Source: Zanthoxylum bungeanum (taxonomy: Eukaryota; Streptophyta; Magnoliopsida; Sapindales; Rutaceae). Taken from it: a stretch of DNA of 64,000 nucleotides. Below, piece by piece: positions 48,025 to 64,000 of the stretch. Every line of letters begins with the position of its first letter. The first letter of the stretch is position 1. The stretch spans positions 992,001 through 1,056,000 of the forward strand of contig SKCR01007812.1 in the NCBI GenBank assembly GCA_019454045.1, written 5' to 3'. A model generated the notes under the pieces. It was given only the letters and a program-made list of their open reading frames with translations. It ran no database searches and was not told the DNA's origin. The translations under genes and the position numbers were made by a program.

Positions 48025-48270
48025 AAGTTCAAGGGCGGGCCGCTCAGTCTCACCCATGCTAATTTAAATTGAGAGGAAAATGTGTATTAGGTAATTAATT
48101 TTTTCTTAATTATTTATTAGAATTTAATTTTTTTTATTATAATTATTCATCATATTAGTGTTATTTTTATAATAAATGATTGGTGTTGTATTTTAAATTG
48201 GTACGGTAAAATAATCATAGAGAAGATATTCTAAATGTTTAATCTTATCTTAATTATAATTCATGATAAA
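48025..48270 (+). repeat. Segment B, copy I of the local duplication
   Basis: Matches 51458-51665: GGGCGGGCC(G)CTCAGTCTCACCC through GATTGGTGTTGTATTTTAAA. It closes duplicated unit I. Confidence 0.8.
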
Positions 48271-48531
48271 AAATTTATCCTAAATATCTATTGATTCTTT
48301 AAAATTATAACAATGTGAGAGTAGTACAAAATCCCAAGTGAGGGTGTATAATTGTATATGGTATGATATCAAATCTGCTTGGATCAATAAACAATATCTT
48401 GAGAGTTTCAAAAGAAGTGGGAAAGTCAGGTGAGGTTGCCGAATTTGGCTTACAAATTTTGTTGACCAAAGTTTCACTCATACTCTGTAAACTTCAGAGC
48501 GTGATGCTTCTTTAGGAAGAAAAAGGTTCGA

Positions 48532-48874
48532 TTTCCTCTTTCCTTATTAAAAATATTCAAAGTTGGGGTTAATTTTGGGAATGACAAAATTTAATTGGAT
48601 CATTTAATTTTATATGTGATTAATATCTCTTATTATATTCGGAAAAGATTACAACTTATCTATTGTCCTAGTTCCATGATTATATATATATATATATATA
48701 TATCATTATCCTCCTAATTATTTGAGACACATGGGCAAGTAAATAGAGCGAAATTCTTCCACTCAAATATCGATCGAACTAAGCAATCTCCTTATGAGCT
48801 GGGGTTTTGGTTTTGTCATGGCAGACAAGTCTAAGAAGATGAACATGATGCAATGCTCCTGGTCAAATCTTCTT
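48532..48874 (+). repeat. Segment A, copy II of the local duplication
   Basis: Near-identical to 45165-45508. Opens duplicated unit II, which ends with segment B at about 51665. Confidence 0.85.
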
Positions 48875-48887
48875 GTTGATATGTCAG
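48818..48887 (+). pseudogene. F-box/DUF295-type N-terminal fragment, copy II
   Basis: ATG at 48818, MADKSKKMNMMQCSWSNLLV, then DMS joins in frame to a helicase fragment starting at 48888. The F-box part stops at the same short length as in copy I. Confidence 0.55.
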
Positions 48888-49520
48888 ATGTTGAGGTTGG
48901 GACTGTAGAACAATTTTAAGGAAAATAGAGAGAGGTTATCATTGTATCAACTGTCAGATCAACAGTCAAACACAATCAATTCGATAAAACTTACTGTCTT
49001 GGATTTCTTAGCAATCCAAGGAGATTTAATGTTGCAATTACTTGTGCCTGATCACTGCTTATTATTGTTGGGAATCCTCACATAGCCTTGTCAAGTATTT
49101 ACACATCCTTTGCTAAATACGTTGCTAATGCTGTAATTAAATATGTTGCTTATCATACTATTACAATAGCCTGATCATTTAGATTATGCAGTGGTTTGGA
49201 AAAATCCAGATAATCAAATAAGCAGATTCTGCAGTATTAAATGGTGGACAATCTTCATCCGCATTTCCATTAGTAACAGCATCTATCGACGCCATTTATG
49301 CTGTCCACTTATTGATCACCATTACAGAACTAGTTGAAGAGACTATCTTTCAGATTTTCTGTAATTTCAATCTTGTATAACTATGCAAAATCGGATGATC
49401 AATTAAGAAGCTGAGCACATTAATGATATAGAGTTTTTTTGTTGAATGCAGGATCCTAATTGGAACAAGCTTTTGTGGCATTGTTGTGACAATAATTCTT
49501 ACCAGAGCCATTCACTGATG
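48888..49520 (+). pseudogene. SDE3-like: SDE3/MOV10-type RNA helicase C-terminal fragment
   Basis: First piece (48888-49085): DVEVGTVEQF, then [20 protein letters not shown], then [14 protein letters not shown] and SLLIIVGNPH, the last SF1 helicase motifs of SDE3-type proteins. Second piece (49452-49520, after an AG acceptor) reads DPNWNKLLWHCCDNNSYQSH, the C-terminal exon. Two in-frame stops and Arg-to-Cys lie where the family has CAA, CGT and CGA (now TAA, TGT, TGA), as expected from cytosine decay; another stop replaces a GAG. SDE3 helps amplify RNA silencing in plants, but this copy has lost most of the gene and is dead. Confidence 0.8.
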
Positions 49521-50221
49521 AAGCTGAATGGTCAGATGGTTGGAAGTAAAATCCACCAGTTCATTAGCATAAGGAATTATTCAAGTATGTCGATTTACAT
49601 GGTATCTTTTATCTTGAATTTTCAAGTTTAAATTTGTTTCCATGGAACAAAAGAAATTAAAATACTATCATGAGTTCTTCATCTTGACAGTTGATCAATG
49701 ATTGTTCCCACTAGAATTCATCTCAATGATTCTATCTTCTATATGATAGCTTTAGATCTTTTGCTATCTTAGAATAAGTTCCATTTTCATTATATTTAAC
49801 TATAGACACAACAATTGCTTCATATAGTTATGTAAAAACTAGAAGAGATATGACATTGTAAATCTGACAATGGATATAAGTAAGGACAGTGAAGCAACTC
49901 AAAAACATACTGTTGAAGCTTTTCTTGTTTCTGCAACTCCAGATATCCCTCCAATTCACTTCTCCAGTAGCTATTCCAACCAACAAGAACTCAAGCTAGC
50001 CTAGTTGTATGAAACAATTTTGTATTGATTTGAGCAATGTAACAGTAATAGTGATGAATGTAAAACAGCAACTTTACTTTAATAAAATAGCCTCCAGGCT
50101 ACTGTTTTGTCATATATCATACTTCAAATCAAGTCTTCAAAGGTATTACATAATCAAATCCAGAAATACTGATAAACTAACTATTACATAAATATTATTG
50201 TGCTCTCTCCATGACGCCCAG
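49521..50221. other. Unrecognised sequence in duplicated unit II
   Basis: Possibly 3' flank of the helicase fragment. No domain or repeat terminus seen. Confidence 0.4.
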
Positions 50222-50326
50222 TATATCACTTCTCTTCCTCATTCCGCCCAAATCACTTCAAATTCTTCTTCAACGCTCTTTCTAGAATCATCTTCATTTC
50301 TCTGTCTCTGTTCACCGCTATTCAAG

Positions 50327-50551
50327 ATGACGTCACCCGTGGAAGAGCTCGAAAACAGACTGAAAATTCACGATGTAGCCATTGAAATGCTAATAAGGAA
50401 CTGGAAACACGCTGACGCGATCTTTAAATCTGAAGTTCGTGATGTTATTCAGAAATTGAAAAACAGTGTAATCTCTGAGAATCGTGTAACCGAAGTGGTG
50501 GATTTGAATTTTGATGACTTGAGCAATGTGAAGGATAAATTCGTGATGTGA
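50327..50551 (+). pseudogene. Gene X exon 1, copy 3
   Basis: Intact exon 1 frame MTSPVEELENRLKIHDVAIE, then MLIRNWKHADAIFKSEVRDV and VDLNFDDLSNVKDKF. The splice donor is lost and the frame stops at 50549; exon 2 is missing downstream. Confidence 0.7.
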
Positions 50552-50669
50552 AGGATAAATTGAAAAATTACCATCATGATGATGAATGAATCAAATCTGA
50601 GTGATTGAACCAGACAGATATCGCAAAATCAAACCACCATGATGATGAATGAATCAACAGATCGAATCT

Positions 50670-51247
50670 CTAATTTCCGGCCCAGAGCTTCGCAATTTCC
50701 CTATTAGCTTTGTCGGTGACTTTCTCGCTTAGAGACATGGCCCAAGCGTCAAGATCGGGAGGAAACTGTTCACCGCTACTTGCAAATTCTCGAATAGTTT
50801 CGATTGTTATAGTTTTAGCAACAACCCTAAACATGTCTGCATCGAAATTAGGAATATTTTTCCCGTCAGTCAAATGTGCAAGTAACTCACTCGCCAGCTT
50901 CCCAACCGACATTTTGAGTCCGATGAATCTTTCCTCTCCTAAAATCAAGAACCAAGAAAATTCAATACTATTTTATTTTTTATTTTTAAAAAAAAAAAAA
51001 TTGAGAAAAAAGAACTCTGTTTAAGACTCACCGAATTTATCTTTCACATCGCTCAAGTCATCAAAATTCAAATCCACCACTTCGGTTACATGATTCTCAG
51101 AGATAAAACTGTTTTTCAATTTCTGAATAACATCACGAACTTCAGATTTAAAGATCGCGCAGCGTGTTTCCAGTTCCTTATTAGCATTTCAATGGCTACA
51201 TCGTGAATTTTCAGGCTGTTTTCGAGCTCTTCCACAGGTTACGTCAT
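50670..51247 (-). pseudogene. Gene X, copy 4, most complete but nonsense-mutated
   Basis: Exon 1 51247-51032, exon 2 50938-50670. Codon 3 is TAA (copies 2 and 3 have TCA), and one base is missing in the KHADAIFK stretch. Exon 2 is open: GEERFIGLKMSVGKLASELL, AHLTDGKNIPNFDADMF, then EKVTDKANREIAKLWAGN. The undamaged parent would be about 160 aa, acidic and helical, with no membrane segment or known motif. I do not recognise it. An intact parent copy may exist elsewhere. Confidence 0.7.
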
Positions 51248-51457
51248 CTTGAATACGTCATCTTGAATAGCGGTGAACAGAGACATAGAAATGAAGATAT
51301 TCTAGAAAGAGTGTTGAAAAGGAATTTGAAGTGATTTGGGCGGAATAAGGAAGAGAGGTGATATTTAATATTTATAGATGATTAGTCAGTCAGTTGTTAG
51401 AATAAAATAATAATAACTTTAATTCTATTTCCTGGGCCTCAAATGCTTGATTCAAGT

Positions 51458-51665
51458 TCAAGGGCGGGCCGGTCAGTCTCACCCATGCTAATTTAAATTG
51501 AGAGGAAAATGTGTATTAGGTAATTAATTTTTTCTGAATTATTTATTAGAATTTAATTTATTTTATTATAATTATTCATCATATTAGTGTTATTTTTATA
51601 ATAAATGATTGGTGTTGTATTTTAAATTGGTACGGGTAAAATAATCATAGAGGATATATTCGAAA
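51458..51665 (+). repeat. Segment B, copy II of the local duplication
   Basis: Sister of 48025-48270. Its uninterrupted AAGTTCAAGGGCGGGCC is the pre-insertion form of the LINE target in unit I. Confidence 0.8.
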
Positions 51666-52138
51666 TGTTCCATCTTAAGGAATGGAAAATAATTCCATGC
51701 TCGCGACAATATCTCCGAACAGAATTTCCTGTAACTGATTATTTGATTGAGTCACCCTGTGAGAGAAACCTGAATTTACTAGTGCAATATATTATTCATG
51801 GTCCTTGGACTTGTCGGTGGCATATTTATAAATTTGATCAGTCACAGATGGATTGGTGTGAAGTATCGACAAATTACAGGGACGAGATATTGTTGTTCCT
51901 GGGATTCTCATCGTTATCAATTTCAGTGGACAAAGGAAGTGAACTGTCAAGGAAAATACATCTGTATGATTATTCGTGTTACTATGACTGCTCTTGTTTT
52001 TACAGCGGCGGGGTTATAGAGCTACCTGAAAATCACCCATTATGCCCTCAGCCTCAGGTATATGATTTTCTCTGGAATGATTTTGATAGAAATAAGCTCC
52101 TAGTAATATGGATTCAGCCTCCTCCACTCAGAGCATAG
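51665..52138 (+). pseudogene. F-box/DUF295 protein C-terminal fragment
   Basis: 157 residues open: FPVTDYLIESPCERNLNLLV, then WHIYKFDQSQMDWCEVSTNY, then FLGFSSLSISVDKGSELSRK and IHLYD. This is the DUF295 pattern (...YLVES.G.LLLV..., ..KLD....W.EV..LGD..LFLG...S.SV..., ..IYF.D). It lacks the F-box; the matching N-terminal pieces lie upstream at 45454 and 48818. The simplest reading is one F-box/DUF295 gene split and partly duplicated by rearrangement. DUF295 proteins often act as F-box substrate adaptors. Confidence 0.6.
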
Positions 52139-53124
52139 TCCGTCTTCATCATGATATGATTATTTATTTTTAGCCAAAAGAATTTGTGTACTTTTTTTTT
52201 TTAATTGTGTTTATCAAACAAAAGCCTTTCCCCATGGAGTCGACCATATCAATCCTTTCACCATTTTAATTGACTTTACAAATTCGCAAATAAATCAAGT
52301 CTCGATTCTTTCCACTCGCAACATGTACACAAGCCAAGCCTTTCACCGTATTTTGTGTGTTGCGCCAATAAATCCAAATATTCAATCACTGAATCATCTG
52401 ATGGTGCTAGAGAGGCACAGCACTCCAACTATAAAGGATGACTGGACTCTTATAAACTGTACTAATTTAGATGAGATCCCACAAGTTGTGACTTCCTGTT
52501 CATCACTACAGAAAATATTCAGCAGACTTTCTGCTACAGCAAGGCACCTAATAACCAAATGTGTGCCCAAGACCATTATATTATGGACCCTCTTCAATGC
52601 CTAATAGCTTCTCAATAGCTATGGTCAAGTATACCAATTGTATGAAACCACATTTACCAAATGATAATGCACCAATCGAAATATATAGCACTCTCTGTAT
52701 CCTCAGTTATCAGAAATTTTGACATCAAATCAAAGGAATTAAAATACATAGCCAATTCTCATTCATTCCCCTTCCCCAATATCACCTCATTGCCACCGAA
52801 AATATATTTTGACAACAATTAATCGAGATAGCATTCTCATAAACCAATAATGTAACCAAGGGAGCATTTCAATTTATGTAACAGTTATTTACACCTATCA
52901 AAGCAACAGCAGCAGTAAGCAAATACATAATAATTAGAAATCATTATTCAACAACTGTTCTACAGGAAGAAGAAAAGGCCAAGACAGAATCAAACTAAAA
53001 GTGCGGCTAATCCCGACACTATCATCCAACCAATGATCAATCAAGTGATCAAGGTATCTTGTATGAACTGAAACCGCAAACCCAAATACTCCACCATCCA
53101 AATCTTCAATCAACACCAAGTCAT
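52139..53124. other. Intergenic DNA and 3' region of the GeBP-like gene
   Basis: The open frame at 52323-52604 has no family features and I treat it as chance. The last part is likely 3' untranslated sequence of the minus-strand gene. Confidence 0.45.
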
Positions 53125-54315
53125 TTACCTTCCCATGGACTGTAGCTCCTCCAACGCTATCTTAATCTCACCCTGCACCAACTCCAACCGCTTCGAATAC
53201 ACTTCCAACTCCAAAATCTGCTGTTTCCTCCACTTCTCGTCCACCACTTCCCCTCCTCCTCCAACTCCACTACTACCAAACCCCATCATCCCCATTCCAA
53301 TCCCACCAAACCCCATCGGCATGACAGCATTCATCGCCAACCCTCCAATCCCTCTCCCACCAATTCCTCTCATCACACTACTCGACAATTCCCTAAACAA
53401 CGGCGACAAACAACTCCTCACGGTCTCCTCCACCACCCCCTCAATCCCATTCCCACCACCACTATTGACATTTACATTCTCACAGCTATTCATCGCTGGA
53501 ACACTAACATTATCATTGCCTCCTGCTTTCGACCTAGACCTCTTCCTAGACCTCGGAGTAACCTTCTCCTCATTATTGTTACCACCAACAAATCCATAAT
53601 TATTATTGTAGTTACTAATATTATTATTAGTCTTCATCTCGTGACTAATAAAAAGATGATTAGTATTGTTATTAGCATCCTCGTCATCTAAAACACTAAC
53701 ATTAGTGGTGCTACTCCAAATCTTACGAGAGATTTCAAACGTGGCCAGAGCATGAGGAGTTCTGAAAGATAATTCTTTACCTGAGCTGATCTTCTCGATC
53801 ACGTTTCGATACTTCTTCTTCAATCTCCTTAGTTTCTCCATTAATTGGTTCTTGTTGAAGTCAAGCTGGAGCTTTGACTTAATCTGGTCGTAGAACAAAG
53901 TGGTGTCGTGGTGATGCGCGTTACCGCGCTGGGTCGTGTAATCGAGGAATCCTTGTAACAGCTCGATCTCGTCCTCGTCCGTCCACAGCCGTTGAAAGAG
54001 ACGTCTAGATTCGTCCAGTTGTTGAGGCAACGGCTTCTTCTCTTCGTGTCCGGTCACGGTTGAGGCGAGACGTTGTCGTTTAGGATCGGAATCGCCGATC
54101 GCGGTTGATGGTAAAGCGAGGGTCACGGTAGCGTTAGAGGCGGAGGAGGAAGGGAAGGCCACGGTTACGGTAGGGGCTACCACGGCGGAGGCGGAATTGA
54201 GATCCTCTTCGTCGTCGTCGTTTTCTTCGAGGTCATCGTCTTCGAAGGATTCCTCGTCTTCTTCGAGTTCTAGGTCTTCTTCATGCAAAACGGTGTCGTG
54301 TTGTTCCGAGGCCAT
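53125..54315 (-). CDS. GeBP/STOREKEEPER-like (DUF573) transcription factor
   Basis: Single exon, 396 aa from the Met at 54315. The frame stays open upstream to 54480, but that part (MCVPLAGPSSSPTRNNKEKK) does not look like the family start. Residues 11-40 are strongly acidic (EEDLELEEDEESFEDDDLEE). The DUF573 DNA-binding domain covers about 105-200: LFQRLWTDEDEIELLQGFLD, then FYDQIKSKLQLDFNKNQLME, then KLRRLKKKYRNV and AHALATFEISRKIW-like end (here PHALATFEISRKIW). A basic stretch RSRKRSRSK suggests nuclear import. A Gly/Met-rich tract precedes a C-terminal leucine-zipper-like helix (LELEVYSKRLELVQGEIKIA), used for dimerisation in this family. GeBP proteins act in leaf-hair development and cytokinin responses. 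Paralogue identity is unknown. Confidence 0.93.
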   Translation of the reverse strand: MASEQHDTVLHEEDLELEEDEESFEDDDLEENDDDEEDLNSASAVVAPTVTVAFPSSSASNATVTLALPSTAIGDSDPKRQRLASTVTGHEEKKPLPQQLDESRRLFQRLWTDEDEIELLQGFLDYTTQRGNAHHHDTTLFYDQIKSKLQLDFNKNQLMEKLRRLKKKYRNVIEKISSGKELSFRTPHALATFEISRKIWSSTTNVSVLDDEDANNNTNHLFISHEMKTNNNISNYNNNYGFVGGNNNEEKVTPRSRKRSRSKAGGNDNVSVPAMNSCENVNVNSGGGNGIEGVVEETVRSCLSPLFRELSSSVMRGIGGRGIGGLAMNAVMPMGFGGIGMGMMGFGSSGVGGGGEVVDEKWRKQQILELEVYSKRLELVQGEIKIALEELQSMGR

Positions 54316-55565
54316 TAACACAGAGAGATAGTTAACCAAGTTGTTTGGGTCTGATCTGGTTAGTTTGGTTCGAGAGATTGGGGCTAAGGGAGGGGTGGCT
54401 TGTGGCTCACGAGGATTGGTTTTCTTTTCTTTGTTATTACGTGTTGGACTTGAACTTGGTCCAGCCAATGGGACACACAAGCCTACGTGACGCCTATGCT
54501 TAGAAATTAGAATGCGTTGGGAGATATTTTTTTATTTTATTTTTGAGTCAATGCTTGAAAAGGGCTGGCTGTTTGGCTTCGGGGATAAGTTTGCTCCCAC
54601 CTCTGGATGGGGATAGAATAAGAGGGGTTGTGTTGTCAATTGGATTTGGATAGTCGTGACTCGTGAGAGCCTCAGAGTTCTATGCACGTACGAGGAATGT
54701 ACTTTTAGATATTCGCATTTCATCAAGCAGCAAGTAAATCGATGGCCAGCTGTAATTAAGGCTCCAAAATAAAAATTAAAAGTAAGTTTCGAACAATCCA
54801 ACCGGCCACGGCCCACAGGTAACCAACTCAAATTTACCAACCAATATCAATCCATGTTAACACAACCGAAACAGACAAGATAGCTAAACCATTTTAGGTT
54901 TCTCATCTCATCAAGCACATCGACTCAAACCTTAAAACCATTCAGTTCATGAATCCAAGATGAAAGCTCATCTTAGAAAGCCCCAAGAGAAAATCTACAA
55001 ATTAGAAGAAAATGTTTGTACTGTTTAAACATCCGGTAAACTAGAATTTAAGCTCAGATTGAATAATGCATAGGTTACATCTGTCCATTTCTGAAATTCA
55101 AATAAGCTATCAATTTCTGAAATTCAAATAAGCTATTTTGCCGATTACTCATTACATGAATCGGAACAAAACAGAAAGTGGGGAAGTAATAATTTCCTGT
55201 GATCCTAAACCAAACTACAGCATACGTGTCTATTGTACAGACATCCCTAATAACAATGAACTGAAGAGCCAAGCGAGGAAGCCTGCATGAGAATGTCCTC
55301 GTGTTACTACCTATAGAAACTCACCTTCCAAACTTGACTTCATCTTCGTATGCAGTTCCCATGCTGAGATCACATTTTTGTAGCAGAGGGAAAAGCTGGA
55401 ACATTAACTTGCACCATGGGCTGACAACTTGCATTCGCCCCAAGCATCTGGTCAAGCATGTTTCTTGAAACCTTGTCCTAATTATACAGATTCAACGGAG
55501 AGCTCAAACTGCTATTGGGCCATCCTCCAAAGCACAAAACATGCAGGGTTTGATCAAATCAGCAG
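54316..55565. other. GeBP-like promoter and XRN4 3' region
   Basis: Directly upstream of the GeBP start on the minus strand, continuing into the 3' untranslated region of XRN4. A short duplication ATTTCTGAAATTCAAATAAG lies at 55088-55134. No other gene is seen. Confidence 0.45.
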
Positions 55566-63547
<7,982 letters not shown>

Positions 63548-64000
63548 GACTCTGATTTCCCCGGTCCGCTTCCGTACGGTTAACTTGAATTATTATTATT
63601 TGAAAATTTGCGAAAATTAAATTTAATTTAGAAATAGAAAATGGAAGATAAAGAGATCCACCGTTCGATATCTTTGTAGACACGTCTAAACGGTGCGCAG
63701 CAGTAGTAGGTGGGCGACGATTTGACGAAAATGACCTTGGCTTTGCTTGGGACTGGAAGCGGAATTTAAATTTTAAATCTCATCGACTCAACAGACCTAA
63801 AGAGGTTGGGAAGTTTGACTCAATTCGGGGGTGTTTGGACGCGAGGACTGGTCAATTCGGGTAATAACAATTTTATTAAAGGTCTAAAGTCCCTAATTTT
63901 TTTCATAATACCTCATCAAGTCATTGTCATTACAAACTAATGATAATTTATAAATAAAAATGTGGCATCTATAATTATAGACATACACAATAAATTAAAA
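63548..64000 (-). promoter_or_regulatory. XRN4 5' leader and promoter region
   Basis: Sequence upstream of the XRN4 start codon. No clear TATA box at a fixed distance. The right edge of the window is AT-rich with nothing recognised. Confidence 0.4.

Larger units (their letters stand above)
50222..51363. repeat. Second inverted repeat, arms about 320 bp, loop about 495 bp
   Basis: The left arm (about 50222-50540, gene X exon 1 and leader, plus) pairs with the right arm (about 51035-51363, same segment, minus). The loop holds exon 2 of copy 4. Arms are less alike than in the palindrome at 45544-46796. Confidence 0.8.

Noticed and set aside
52323..52604. 93-codon open frame
   Set aside because: No domain, no homologue recalled, and no splice or promoter context; likely chance.
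53135..53599. Plus-strand 154-codon open frame
   Set aside because: It is the antisense shadow of the GeBP-like coding exon (low-complexity Pro/Ser/Thr translation).

Overview
The window is nuclear DNA of a flowering plant, most likely a eudicot. It is AT-rich, its genes carry short GT-AG introns, and its proteins are plant-specific (a WNK kinase, a GeBP-type transcription factor, plant XRN4, a chloroplast DUF1517 protein). There are no operons; each gene is its own transcription unit. Four complete genes of recognised family and one transcription-factor gene sit between large blocks of transposable elements and gene debris.

Layout. 1-3150: AT-rich flank with a tRNA-derived SINE and a hAT-type MITE. 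3574-6583 (+): WNK kinase, seven coding exons, 744 aa. 6943-7131: second SINE. 9513-13885 (-): chloroplast FLAP1-like DUF1517 protein, six exons, 392 aa. 15030-33934: one 18.9 kb nest of elements stacked inside each other. Its outermost layer is a solo LTR (target duplication AACCC) carrying a decayed hAT transposon (16398-32214) and a MITE (32563-33293). The hAT carries a smaller hAT MITE and two related non-autonomous LTR retrotransposons: A (17457-25293, minus, TSD GCAAT) and B (25539-31631, plus, TSD GTCAG). B encodes only gag; A has a broken gag start. Both carry satellite arrays in front of the 3' LTR. 34174-34893: broken ribosomal protein eS24 gene. 34970-37905: two LTR-like repeats and a SINE. 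39383-42043 (+): guanosine deaminase, five exons, 186 aa, with a 600 bp solo LTR in intron 3. 43361-43810 (-): last exons of a gene I do not recognise. 45165-52138: duplicated, scrambled region with pieces of an F-box/DUF295 gene, an SDE3-type RNA helicase, several copies of a small unrecognised gene ('X'), a truncated LINE and a 620 bp-arm palindrome. 53125-54315 (-): GeBP-like transcription factor, no intron. 55566-63547 (-): XRN4-type 5'-3' exoribonuclease, 22 exons, 956 aa.

The intact genes look like ordinary housekeeping or regulatory genes with no obvious joint pathway. The most unusual parts are the nested stack, whose two head-to-head retroelements share one satellite monomer arranged differently in each, and the palindromic gene-X locus, which would fold into a long double-stranded RNA and lies 2.1 kb from a decayed fragment of an RNA-silencing helicase. 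All exon borders come from reading splice signals and reading frames by eye; family names rest on remembered protein motifs, not on searches.
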